DNA from: Micromonospora phytophila
GTDB lineage: Bacteria > Actinomycetota > Actinomycetes > Mycobacteriales > Micromonosporaceae
Reading direction: 5' to 3'
DNA length: 33,812 nt
NCBI RefSeq assembly: GCF_023656545.1
Contig: NZ_JAMOKF010000025.1
Location: 1-33,812 of the forward strand
Shown here: positions 23,607-31,665 of the stretch, piece after piece
Layout: each line of letters starts with the position of its first letter
Numbering within the stretch: position 1 is the stretch's first letter
Position numbers and translations under genes: made by a program
Notes under the pieces: generated by a model
Databases searched by the model: none
Told to the model about the DNA's origin: nothing
What the model saw: the letters and a program-made list of their open reading frames with translations, nothing else

Positions 23607-24050
23607 ATGGAATGGCAGATCACGATCGACTGTCGGGAGCCGGCGCGGCTGGTGGCGTTCTGGGCGGAGGCGTTGCGCTACCGGCCGCAGCCGCCACCGG
23701 AGGGGCACGCGAGCTGGCGCGACTGGTACCTGTCGGTCGGCATACCGGCCGACGAGCTGGGCGAGGGCGACTGTCTGGACCGCCTGGAGGATCCGGCCGG
23801 GCGCGGCCCGCTGATCTGGTTCCAGCCGGTGCCGGAGCCGAAGACGGTCAAGAACCGGCTGCACATCGACCTGAAGGTCGGCGGCGGCCGGGCGGTGCCC
23901 CTGCCGGAGCGGCGGACCCGGGTCGACGCCGAGGTGAGCCGGTTGACGCGGCTCGGGGCCCGGGTGCTGGGGTCGATGGACGACCCGGAGAACGGCTACT
24001 ACTCGTTCCAGCTCGCCGACCCGGAGGACAACGAGTTCTGCGTGGTCTGA
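23607..24050 (+). CDS. VOC family protein (Glyoxalase-6 type)
   Basis: A 147-residue protein: MEWQITIDCREPARLVAFWA, EALRYRPQPPPEG, the strand NRLHIDLKV, and FQLADPEDNEFCVV at the C-terminus (all Glyoxalase-6 hallmarks). ATG at 23607 is chosen because VOC similarity starts at once; a CACGAT box lies about 6 nt before it and there is no Shine-Dalgarno. It is 47 bp after npdG on the same strand. Function unknown. Confidence 0.85.
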   Translation: MEWQITIDCREPARLVAFWAEALRYRPQPPPEGHASWRDWYLSVGIPADELGEGDCLDRLEDPAGRGPLIWFQPVPEPKTVKNRLHIDLKVGGGRAVPLPERRTRVDAEVSRLTRLGARVLGSMDDPENGYYSFQLADPEDNEFCVV

Positions 24051-24104
24051 TCGGCGACCCCCGCAAGGCCCGGTGCCGGCGGGTGCACCGGACCCAGGCC
24101 GCCC

Positions 24105-24220
24105 GGCCTCCCGTCCACCACCCGCCGTCCGGCCTCCCGTCCACCACCCGCCGTCCGGCCTCCCGTCCACCACCCGCCGTCCGGCCTCCCGTCCACCACC
24201 CGCCGTCCGGCCTCCCGTCC
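24105..24220. repeat. 26-bp tandem repeat (VNTR-like), 4.5 copies
   Basis: Four identical 26-bp units (beginning GGCCTCCCGTCCACC) at 24105, 24131, 24157 and 24183, then a 12-bp partial unit, followed to about 24270 by CCGTCCG-rich degenerate copies. No spacers differ between units, so it is not a CRISPR. It lies between the convergent VOC and panB genes; otherwise 24051-24353 holds no gene. Confidence 0.9.
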
Positions 24221-24353
24221 GCCCGTCCGTTGTTCGGCCGCCCGTCCGCCGTCCGCCCGTTCGCCGTTCGCCGATGGTCCGGCCGGCTCCCGAGCCGGAG
24301 GGCGTGCGTGGGGCGGGGGCGGTGCGGCCCGCTGGCCGCACCGCCCGTCGTGC

Positions 24354-25199
24354 TCAGAAGGTGTGCTCGGCGGCGGGGAAGTCCCCGCCGCGGACCTCGT
24401 CGGCGAAGCGCCGGGTCGCGTCGGTCAGGGTGCCGGCCAGGTCGGCGTAGCGCTTCACGAAGCGCGGCGCCTTTCCGGTCCGCAGGCCGGCCATGTCCTG
24501 CCAGACCAGCACCTGGGCGTCGGTGTCCGGGCCGGCGCCGATGCCGACCGTCGGGATCCGCAGCTCGCTCGTGATCCGCTTGGCCACCTCACCGGGCACC
24601 ATCTCCAGCACCACCGCGAACGCGCCCGCCTCGGCCACCGCGCGGGCGTCGGCGATCACCTCGTCGGCCGCGTCGCCGCGCCCCTGGACGCGGTAGCCGC
24701 CGATGGCGTGCTCGCTCTGCGGGGTGAAGCCGATGTGCGCCATCACCGGGATGCCGGCGCCGGTGATGGCGGCGATCTGCTCGGCGCAGCGCCGACCACC
24801 CTCCAGCTTCACCGCGTGGCAGCCGCCCTCCTTCATGAACCGCACCGAGGTGCGCAGCGCCTGCGTCGGCCCCTCCTCGTACGAGCCGAACGGCAGGTCA
24901 CCGACGATCAGCGCCTGCCGGGTCGCGCGGACCACCGCGCGGACCAGCGGGAGCAGCTCCTCTGCGGTCACCGGCACGGTCGTCTCGTAGCCGAAGACGT
25001 TGTTCGCCGCCGAGTCGCCGACCAGCAGCACGGGGATGCCCGCCTGGTCGAAGATGGAGGCGGTGTACTGGTCGTACGAGGTGAGCATCGGCCACCGCTC
25101 GCCGCGTTCCTTGGCGGCGATCAGGTCGCGGGTGCGGACCCGTCGGGTGGCCGGGCCGCCGTAGAGGGCGGTCACCTCGGACGGGGTGGACTCCACCAT
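24354..25199 (-). CDS. panB: 3-methyl-2-oxobutanoate hydroxymethyltransferase (ketopantoate hydroxymethyltransferase)
   Basis: A 281-residue enzyme for the first committed step of pantothenate and coenzyme A synthesis: it adds a hydroxymethyl group from methylene-tetrahydrofolate to 2-oxoisovalerate. Family motifs are present: [34 protein letters not shown] (Mg2+-binding Asp), [26 protein letters not shown], and the catalytic glutamate in VLEMVP. AAGGAGAG precedes the ATG at 25199. No panC or panD is adjacent. Confidence 0.97.
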   Translation of the reverse strand: MVESTPSEVTALYGGPATRRVRTRDLIAAKERGERWPMLTSYDQYTASIFDQAGIPVLLVGDSAANNVFGYETTVPVTAEELLPLVRAVVRATRQALIVGDLPFGSYEEGPTQALRTSVRFMKEGGCHAVKLEGGRRCAEQIAAITGAGIPVMAHIGFTPQSEHAIGGYRVQGRGDAADEVIADARAVAEAGAFAVVLEMVPGEVAKRITSELRIPTVGIGAGPDTDAQVLVWQDMAGLRTGKAPRFVKRYADLAGTLTDATRRFADEVRGGDFPAAEHTF

Positions 25200-25477
25200 G
25201 ATTCTCTCCTTCCTCGAGGCCGCCTGCGCGGTCCCCGGGTTCCGCCCGATCGTCGCACCGCACGACCGGCCTCCGGCAGAGCACAGTGCAGGATGTCACT
25301 CCCGGCACGGCCCCCGGCCCTACCCGATCCGGCCCACAGTCCCCGGTCCGATGCGGCCCGGCACGGTCCCGGGGCCGATGCGGCCCAGCAAGCGTGCCGG
25401 CGCGACCCGTTCCGTGGGTGCGCCGAGGGGCTGGACGCACGCCGCCCGGGCCCCGAGGGGCCCGGCGGTCGGGAGGG
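25200..25477. other. Intergenic region before panB, no gene recognised
   Basis: About 278 bp between the nadE stop and the panB start, both on the minus strand. It contains an imperfect direct repeat (CCGATGCGGCCC at about 25346 and 25376) and no coding-like frame. It should hold the panB promoter. Confidence 0.5.
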
Positions 25478-27238
25478 TCAGCTGTCCTCGCGCCACCGGT
25501 TGGTGATCGGCAGCCGCCGGTCCCGCCCGAACGCCTTCATGGAGATCTTCGTGCCCGGCGCGGACTGCCGCCGCTTGTACTCCGCGGTATCCACCATCCG
25601 CAGCACCCGGTCGACCACGGCCGGGTCGTGGCCCGAACCGACCAGCCCGTCGCGGCCGAGGTCGCCGTCGACGTAGCCGATCAGGATCGGGTCGAGCACG
25701 TCGTAGTCGGGCAGCGTGTCGCTGTCCAACTGGCCCGGGCTCAGCTCCGCGCTCGGCGGCTTGCCGATCGAGTTCTCCGGGATCGGCGGGGTCTCGCCCC
25801 GGCGGGTGGCGTCGGCGTTGCGCCACTTGGCCAGCCGCCAGATCAGCGTCTTCCAGACGTCCTTGACCGGGTTGAAGCCGCCGACCGAGTCGCCGTAGAG
25901 GGTGGAGTAACCGACCGCCAGCTCGCTCTTGTTGCCGGTGGTCAGCACCAGGTGGCCCTCCTGGTTCGACAGCGCCATCAGGACCACCCCGCGTACCCGC
26001 GCCTGGAGGTTCTCCACCGTGACCCCGGAGAGCGACATGTTGGCCAGGAAGGTGTCGACCATCGGCTGGATCGGCTCGGTCCGGTAGTCCAGCCCGGTCC
26101 GCTTGGCCAGCTCCGCCGCGTCCTCCCGGCTGTGCTCCGAGGAGTGCTGGCTGGGCAGCGAGACCCCGACCACCCGGTCGGGCCCCAGCGCGTCGACGGA
26201 CAGCGCGGCCACCACCGCCGAGTCGATGCCGCCGGAGAGGCCGAGCACCACCGACGGGAACCGGTTCTTGTTGACGTAGTCGCGCAGGCCCAGCACCAGC
26301 GCCTGCCACACCTCGGCCTCGTCGGCGACCGGCTCGATGACCCCGCCGGTGGCGGCCGGGCCGGTCGGCGCCGGCGGAAGCTCGCCGACCTCGGCGCGGA
26401 CCACCCGCAGCCCGTCGGCCAGCTCGTGGTCGGGGCCGGGCCGCTCCTGCGCCGCCGGCAGCTCGACGTCGTGCACCAGCAGGTGCTCGACGAACTGCGG
26501 GGCCCGGGCGAGCAGCGTGCCGTCGGCGGTCACGATCATCGAGTCGCCCTCGAAGACCAGCTCGTCCTGGCCGCCGATCATGTTGACGTAAGCGATGGTG
26601 GCCCCGGCCTCGGCGGCCCGGCGGCGGACCAGCGGCAGCCGGATGTCGTCCTTGTTCAGCTCGTACGGCGAGCCGTTGATGTTCAGGACCAGACCCACCC
26701 CGGCCTGGCGGGCGGCGGCGAACGGGCCGCCGGCCTGCCAGAGGTCCTCGCAGATGGTCAGCGCCACGTCCACCCCACCGACGCGGACCACGGTGAGCAT
26801 GTCGCCCGGGACGAAGTAGCGGTCCTCGTCGAAGACCCCGTAGTTGGGCAGGTGGTGCTTGAAGTAGGTGGCCGCGATCCCGCCGTGGTGCAGCAGGGCG
26901 GCGGCGTTGCGGGCGCCCCGGCCCGGCTCGGCGTCGCCGCTGACCTGCGGCGGGCCGTCCGCGTCCAGGTAGCCGACGAGCACCGGCAGCTCACCCAGCC
27001 CGTCCGAGGCCAGGTCGGCGGCGAGCCGCTCCAGCGCGGCCCTCGACGCGGCGACGAAGGACCGGCGGAAGACCAGGTCCTCGACCGGGTAGCCGGTCAG
27101 CATCATCTCCGGGAACGCGACCAGTTGGGCGCCGGATTCGGCCGCCTGGCGGCTCCAGCTGCGGACCAGGCCGGCGTTGCCGGCGAGGTCTCCGACGGTC
27201 GGGTTGACCTGGCACAGGGCGAGACGCAGGGTGGGCAT
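25478..27238 (-). CDS. nadE: Glutamine-dependent NAD+ synthetase
   Basis: A 586-residue two-domain enzyme. The N-terminal nitrilase-like glutaminase has the Glu-Lys-Cys triad in AFPEMMLTGYPVEDL, KHHLPNYGVFDEDRY and ICEDLWQAGG. The C-terminal synthetase has the ATP pyrophosphatase P-loop VLGLSGGIDSAVVAAL and GDSVGGFNPVKDVWK. It makes NAD from nicotinate adenine dinucleotide, ATP and glutamine. ATG at 27238 is preferred over the long upstream frame because homology begins at PTLRLALCQVNPTVGD and GAGG lies just upstream. It diverges from glnA2 with about 200 bp between them. Confidence 0.97.
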   Translation of the reverse strand: MPTLRLALCQVNPTVGDLAGNAGLVRSWSRQAAESGAQLVAFPEMMLTGYPVEDLVFRRSFVAASRAALERLAADLASDGLGELPVLVGYLDADGPPQVSGDAEPGRGARNAAALLHHGGIAATYFKHHLPNYGVFDEDRYFVPGDMLTVVRVGGVDVALTICEDLWQAGGPFAAARQAGVGLVLNINGSPYELNKDDIRLPLVRRRAAEAGATIAYVNMIGGQDELVFEGDSMIVTADGTLLARAPQFVEHLLVHDVELPAAQERPGPDHELADGLRVVRAEVGELPPAPTGPAATGGVIEPVADEAEVWQALVLGLRDYVNKNRFPSVVLGLSGGIDSAVVAALSVDALGPDRVVGVSLPSQHSSEHSREDAAELAKRTGLDYRTEPIQPMVDTFLANMSLSGVTVENLQARVRGVVLMALSNQEGHLVLTTGNKSELAVGYSTLYGDSVGGFNPVKDVWKTLIWRLAKWRNADATRRGETPPIPENSIGKPPSAELSPGQLDSDTLPDYDVLDPILIGYVDGDLGRDGLVGSGHDPAVVDRVLRMVDTAEYKRRQSAPGTKISMKAFGRDRRLPITNRWREDS

Positions 27239-27441
27239 GTCCTCATCTTGCCCCAGCCGCTCCGGCCGGACACCGTGGGCGGCGGGAGACGGCGGCCACC
27301 CCCACCCGGGCGGCGGGACAGGGCGGGACGCGGGCCGGGCGGTCGCGTAACGTCGGCGTAACGAGGCCGGTGGAGACTGGTCGGTCAGGTCGGGCGAAGC
27401 CCGGTCGAAGGCGGACAACAGTGTCGCGAGGGGTTGGGGAA

Positions 27442-28791
27442 GTGGACCGTCAGCAGGAGTTCGTCCTCCGTACGCTGGAAGAGCGGGACATCCGGTTCGT
27501 CCGGCTGTGGTTCACCGACGTGCTGGGCACGCTCAAGAGCGTGTCGGTGGCCCCCGCCGAGCTGGAGGCGGCCTTCGAGGAGGGCATCGGGTTCGACGGC
27601 TCGGCGATCGAGGGCTTCGCCCGGGTCTTCGAGTCCGACATGGTCGCCATGCCCGACCCGACCACCTTCCAGGTCTTCCCGTTCGAGGGTGGGGTCAGCG
27701 GCGAGAGCGCCCGCATGTTCTGCGACATCCTGCTCCCCGACGGCGGACCGTCCTGGGCCGACCCGCGGCACGTGCTGCGCCGGGCGTTGTCCAGGGCCGC
27801 CGAGAAGGGCTTCACCTTCTACACCCACCCCGAGATCGAGTTCTTCCTGCTGGAGAACGGCCCGATGGACGGCTCGGTGCCGGTCCCGGTGGACACCGGC
27901 GGCTACTTCGAGCACACCACCCACGCGGTGGCCCGCGACTTCCGCCGGCAGGCGGTGCTGGCGCTGGAGCGCATCGGCATCTCGGTGGAGTTCAGCCACC
28001 ACGAGGTGGCCCCCGGCCAGCAGGAGATCGACCTGCGCTACGCCGACGCGTTGACCACCGCGGACAACATCATGACCTTCCGGCACGTGGTGAAGGAGGT
28101 GGCGCTCTCCACCGGGGTGCAGGCCACCTTCATGCCGAAGCCCTTCACCGACCAGCCGGGCAGCGGCATGCACACCCACCTGTCGCTGTTCGAGGGGGAG
28201 CGCAACGCGTTCCACGACGCCGGCGACCCGATGAAGCTGTCGAAGGTGGCCCGCGCCTTCATCGCCGGTCTGCTGGTGCACGCCCGCGAGTACACGGCCG
28301 TCACCAACCAGTGGGTCAACTCCTACAAGCGGCTCTTCCCGCAGGCGCTGCCGGACCGGGTCACCGAGAGCCCCGCGTACGTCTGCTGGGGTCACCTGAA
28401 CCGGTCCGCGCTGGTCCGGGTGCCCGCGTACGGCAAGCCGAACTCGGCCCGGGTCGAGGTCCGCTCGCCGGACTCGGCGGCCAACCCCTACCTGGCCTTC
28501 GCGGTGCTGCTCGGCGCCGGGATGAAGGGCATCGAGGAGGGCTACGAGCTGCCGCCGGGCGCCGAGGACGACGTCTGGTCGCTGACCAGCGCCGAGCGGC
28601 GGGCGATGGGGTACGAGCCGTTGCCGGAGAACCTGTCCGAGGCGATCGACGTGATGGCCGGCTCGGAACTGGTCGCCGAGGTGCTCGGCGAGCACGTCTT
28701 CGACTTCTTCCTGCGCAACAAGCGCGCCGAGTGGGAGCAGTACCGCCGCGAGGTCACCCCCTACGAGCGGCAGCGCTACCTGTCGCTGTAG
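27442..28791 (+). CDS. glnA2: Glutamine synthetase, GlnA2 type
   Basis: A 449-residue type I glutamine synthetase: makes glutamine from glutamate, ammonia and ATP. Motifs are FDGSAIEGFARVFESDM, the ATP/ammonium region GSGMHTHLSLFEG, NSYKRLFP and RVEVRSPDSAANPYLAF. It resembles mycobacterial GlnA2 from its first residues (DRQQEFVLRTLEERDIRFV). GTG at 27442 is chosen on that basis; a GTG 21 nt upstream is possible. At the place of the usual adenylylation site (NLYDLPPEE in GlnA1) it has DVWSLTSAE, with Trp for Tyr, so it is probably not adenylylated by GlnE. It lies upstream of glnE, separated by seven other genes. Confidence 0.95.
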   Translation: MDRQQEFVLRTLEERDIRFVRLWFTDVLGTLKSVSVAPAELEAAFEEGIGFDGSAIEGFARVFESDMVAMPDPTTFQVFPFEGGVSGESARMFCDILLPDGGPSWADPRHVLRRALSRAAEKGFTFYTHPEIEFFLLENGPMDGSVPVPVDTGGYFEHTTHAVARDFRRQAVLALERIGISVEFSHHEVAPGQQEIDLRYADALTTADNIMTFRHVVKEVALSTGVQATFMPKPFTDQPGSGMHTHLSLFEGERNAFHDAGDPMKLSKVARAFIAGLLVHAREYTAVTNQWVNSYKRLFPQALPDRVTESPAYVCWGHLNRSALVRVPAYGKPNSARVEVRSPDSAANPYLAFAVLLGAGMKGIEEGYELPPGAEDDVWSLTSAERRAMGYEPLPENLSEAIDVMAGSELVAEVLGEHVFDFFLRNKRAEWEQYRREVTPYERQRYLSL

Positions 28792-28883
28792 GTGCGGGGG
28801 CTGCCGCCGGTGGCGCGGTGCCGCTATCGTCTCGATCACCACGCCGGCACCCCCGCCGGGCGTAGGAGATCGGGAGGCAGTCG

Positions 28884-29309
28884 GTGCTGGAGGATCTGCT
28901 CAGCGGGGCCTGGCAGAGCGTGGTGTTCGGGGTCGTCGGGGTCGCCCTGATGGCGGCCGGCTTCGTGCTGGTCGACCTGCTCACTCCCGGACGGCTGCGG
29001 GAGCTGATCTGGGTGCGGCGCAACGGCAACGCGGCGTTGCTGCTCGCCGCCAACCAGCTCGGCATCGCCGGGATCGTGTTCACCGCGATCCTGACCAGCT
29101 ACAGCGACTTCGGCAAGGGGCTCGCCTCGACGGTCGTGTTCGGGCTGGTGGGGCTGGGCATCATGGCGCTGGCCTTCTTCGTGCTGGACCTGCTCACGCC
29201 GGGCCGGCTCGGCGAGATCATCTGCTCGGACGAGCCGCACCCGGCGGCCCGGGTCAGCGCCGCCACCCACTTCGGTGCCGCGCTGATCGTCTGCGCCTGC
29301 ATCGCCTGA
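28884..29309 (+). CDS. DUF350 family membrane protein
   Basis: A 141-residue protein with four membrane segments in two similar halves, each ending in a basic, conserved block: VLVDLLTPGRLRELI (first half) and VLDLLTPGRLGEII (second half). This repeat is the DUF350 pattern. GGGAGG at 28872-28877 is a good ribosome binding site for the GTG at 28884. It follows glnA2 by 92 bp. Function unknown; DUF350 proteins are often near glutathionylspermidine synthase-like or potassium-related genes, none of which are here. Confidence 0.85.
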   Translation: MLEDLLSGAWQSVVFGVVGVALMAAGFVLVDLLTPGRLRELIWVRRNGNAALLLAANQLGIAGIVFTAILTSYSDFGKGLASTVVFGLVGLGIMALAFFVLDLLTPGRLGEIICSDEPHPAARVSAATHFGAALIVCACIA

Positions 29310-29346
29310 GCTCCTCGGCGTCGTACCCCCGTCGTAGCTTGCGGGG

Positions 29347-30042
29347 GTGAACCGAACCGACCGTCTCTACGCCCTGGTGGAGGAGCTGCGCGCCGTGTCG
29401 CCACGGCCGCGCAGCGCCCGCTGGCTCGCCGCGCGCTTCGAGGTGAGCACCCGCACCATCGAGCGTGACATCGGCGCCCTCGAGTCCTCCGGCGTGCCGA
29501 TCTGGGCCGAGCCGGGGCGCACCGGCGGCTACGCCGTCGACCGGGCCCGCACCCTGCCGCCGGTCAACCTCACCGCCGGCGAGGCGGTCGCCATGGCGGT
29601 GGCGCTGCACCGGCTGCGCGGCACCCCGTTCGCCGCCGCGGCCGGCAGCGCGCTGCGCAAGCTGGTCGCGGTGATGCCGGCCGCCGACGCCGCCGAGGCG
29701 CACCGGCTGGCCGCGCGGGTGCACCTGATCGGCGACGGGCCGGTGACGCCCGTCCCGGCCGGCGTCGCCGACGCGGTGCTCGCGCGGCGGGTGCTGCGTA
29801 TCCGGTACGCCGACCGCGCCGGCGCCGGGTCGCTGCGCGACGTGGAGCCGTTGGGCTACCTCGGCAACCCCCGCCACTGGTATCTGCTGGCCTGGTGCCG
29901 GCTGCGCGCGGGCGTCCGGGCCTTCCGTACCGACCGGATCACCTCCGTCGCCCCGCTGGCCGAGCGGGTGCCCGAGCGCGAGCTGGCCGCCGACGACCTC
30001 GACATCCCCCGGGAGCGGATCCGCCGGCTCAGCCTGGTCTGA
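29347..30042 (+). CDS. YafY-type HTH-WYL transcriptional regulator
   Basis: A 231-residue regulator: HTH_11 domain at about residues 5-60 (RLYALVEELRAVSPRPRSAR, RFEVSTRTIERDIGALESSG), then a WYL domain at about 140-210 (RVLRIRYADRAG, EPLGYLGNPRHWYLLAWCRL, FRTDRITSV). WYL domains bind ligands such as nucleic acids. GTG at 29347 has TAGCTT at 29335-29340 six nt upstream and no Shine-Dalgarno, so it is leaderless. The next gene on the strand, 409 bp away, is a VOC protein, a frequent partner of such regulators. Confidence 0.9.
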   Translation: MNRTDRLYALVEELRAVSPRPRSARWLAARFEVSTRTIERDIGALESSGVPIWAEPGRTGGYAVDRARTLPPVNLTAGEAVAMAVALHRLRGTPFAAAAGSALRKLVAVMPAADAAEAHRLAARVHLIGDGPVTPVPAGVADAVLARRVLRIRYADRAGAGSLRDVEPLGYLGNPRHWYLLAWCRLRAGVRAFRTDRITSVAPLAERVPERELAADDLDIPRERIRRLSLV

Positions 30043-30077
30043 AACGGGGCGTCCTCGGCCCTCCCGGCGCGGCCTCC

Positions 30078-30158
30078 GCGCTGGCCCTCGTGCTGGCTCT
30101 CGCTGCCCTCGTGCTGGCCTTCGTGCTGGCTCTCGTGCTGGCCCTCGTGCTGGCTGGT
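30078..30158. repeat. 12-bp tandem repeat in the intergenic region after the WYL gene
   Basis: Six units of a 12-bp motif (GTGCTGGCYYTC) plus a 9-bp short unit at 30102-30110. Either strand gives low-complexity peptides, and no start with a ribosome binding site exists, so it is treated as non-coding. The rest of 30043-30450 holds no recognised gene. Confidence 0.75.
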
Positions 30159-30450
30159 GCGATGGGTGCGGCGTTGTCCCGTCTGGACGGTGCCGGCCGG
30201 ACCCGCTGCCGGGGCGGAGGTTTCCCGCCCGCCAACGCCTTCGGCGGATGCCGCCGCACCGGTGACCGGGCCAGTCACCGGGCGGCGTCCAAATCCGGGA
30301 AGGACGTCATTCGGCGGGCGGATCCGCCCGGCGCATTCCCGGGAGCCGTGCGGAGTGCCGGAAACACCGACAGGACGGTGTCGCGAATGGGGTCGAGGCT
30401 GGCTCCTGACGGCGCCGGCCGACCGGTCGGCGCGGAACGGGAGGCGACAC

Positions 30451-30831
30451 ATGTCCACGATCACCGACGCGGTCACCTGGTTCGAGGTCGGCACCGACCG
30501 GCCGGAGGAGACCGGGCGGTTCTACGCCGACCTGTTCGGCTGGACGTTCAGCGAGCAGGGCACGCCGGAGGCGTCGTACCGGGTGGTGGAGCCGGGGCCG
30601 GACGGGTCCATCCAGGGCGCGATCCGGGCCACCGGCGGGGCGGGGCCGAACTACGCGGTGTTCTACGTGCAGGTGGCCGACGTGGCCGACACCTGCCGGC
30701 GGGCCGAGGCGGCCGGGGGCAAGGTGCTGGTCCCGCTGAAGGCGACCGACAACGGGCTCACCTTCGCCCACCTGCTCGACCCGGCCGGCAACCACATCGG
30801 CGTCTTCGCGCCCCCGCCGGCCGGCAACTGA
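30451..30831 (+). CDS. VOC family protein
   Basis: A 126-residue VOC protein of the type that opens with AVTWFEVGTDRPEETGRFYA, followed by DLFGWTFSEQG, YAVFYVQVADVADTCRRAEA, AGGKVLVPLK, and the closing LLDPAGNHIGVFAPP. GGGAGG lies about 7 nt before the ATG at 30451, a strong start. The WYL regulator upstream may control it. Ligand or substrate unknown. Confidence 0.9.
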   Translation: MSTITDAVTWFEVGTDRPEETGRFYADLFGWTFSEQGTPEASYRVVEPGPDGSIQGAIRATGGAGPNYAVFYVQVADVADTCRRAEAAGGKVLVPLKATDNGLTFAHLLDPAGNHIGVFAPPPAGN

Positions 30832-30905
30832 GGCAGCCGCCCGCGGCTGCCGGAGATGGTGCCGCCGTCCGCCCCGGCCACGCTGCCGGGGCGAACGGCG
30901 TCCGG

Positions 30906-31361
30906 TCACCTGCCGGGCTGGCCGCCTGGACCGCCGTGGCCGCCGCGACCGCCGGGGAAGACGCCGGCCTCGGCCGCCGCGGTGATCGCGTCGGCCTGCT
31001 CCTGGGTGAGCTTGCCGTCCTTCACCGCCTGGTCGAGCCGCTCCTTGAGGGCGGCCTGCCGGTCGGCGGCGTTCCCCCGCTCCGGCCGGCCGGCCGGCTT
31101 GTGCTGCTCGCGCACCTTCTCCAGCGCGGCGGTCACCTTGTCGGTGGGGACGCCCAGTTCCTTGGCGAGCGCCTCGGCGAACTCCGCCTGCCGGTCGGCC
31201 CGCTGCTGCTGCCGGTCGCCGCTCTCGGTGGCGCTCGCGGCGGGCGTCGGGGTGTCACCGTCCGCGGCGAACGCGACGGTGGGCGCCGCGATCCCCACGC
31301 CGAGTACGCCGGCCGCGGCCAACCCGGCCAGCAGGTGCTTCTTCCTCATGGTGCGGGACAT
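30906..31361 (-). CDS. Secreted helical protein with Gly-rich tail, unknown function
   Basis: A 151-residue protein with a signal peptide: basic start (MSRTMRKKH), hydrophobic core LLAGLAAAGVLGVGIAAPTV, cleavage after AFA. The mature part is helical and charged, with two related blocks: FAEALAKELGVPTDKVTAAL and LDQAVKDGKLTQEQADAITA. The C-terminus is a short glycine-rich tail (GGRGGHGGPGGQPGR). ATG at 31361 has GGAGG 6 nt upstream. The ADAIT and GVPxDKV blocks recur in other secreted actinobacterial proteins of unknown role. Confidence 0.8.
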   Translation of the reverse strand: MSRTMRKKHLLAGLAAAGVLGVGIAAPTVAFAADGDTPTPAASATESGDRQQQRADRQAEFAEALAKELGVPTDKVTAALEKVREQHKPAGRPERGNAADRQAALKERLDQAVKDGKLTQEQADAITAAAEAGVFPGGRGGHGGPGGQPGR

Positions 31362-31548
31362 GCTGTCCTCCAGCTCGTCGGTGCGATGGTGAGATGACCT
31401 CACCGACGGTGACCAGCCGGGCTGGAGGAAACCCGTGGCGACCCTGTCAGCGAGCTGGCAATCCCACCGACAGCCCGGACAAACCGGTTGCCCCGGCACG
31501 GTCGGCCGGCCCCCCGCCCGGCCCGCTGGCTCCCCCCAGGCCGGTCTG

Positions 31549-31615
31549 CCTGTTGATCGAGAAGTTTGCGTCCGAAAAGGGGCATGATCCGGACGAAAAC
31601 CTCTTGATCAACAGG
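31549..31615. repeat. Palindromic intergenic element, family B
   Basis: Arms 31549-31573 and 31591-31615 pair at 22 of 25 positions around a 17-nt loop; the outer part is CCTGTTGATC/GATCAACAGG and the inner part ends in GCGTCC/GGACGA. It lies in the 304-bp gap between divergently read genes and looks like a dispersed extragenic palindrome. The rest of 31362-31665 shows no gene. Confidence 0.7.
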
Positions 31616-31665
31616 GGTGCGGATGAGCCGGGCGTGCGGGTGGGGCGGGGTGGGGGTGGGCGGGG

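Noticed and set aside
24105..24220. Possible CRISPR array
   Set aside because: The 26-bp units are directly adjacent with no variable spacers, and no cas genes are present.
27385..28842. Minus-strand frame opposite glnA2
   Set aside because: Shadow frame; glnA2 motifs on the plus strand are unambiguous.
30029..30259. Small protein of Ser-Thr-Arg-Ala repeats on the minus strand
   Set aside because: It is generated by the 12-bp DNA repeat, lacks a ribosome binding site and has no counterpart domain.
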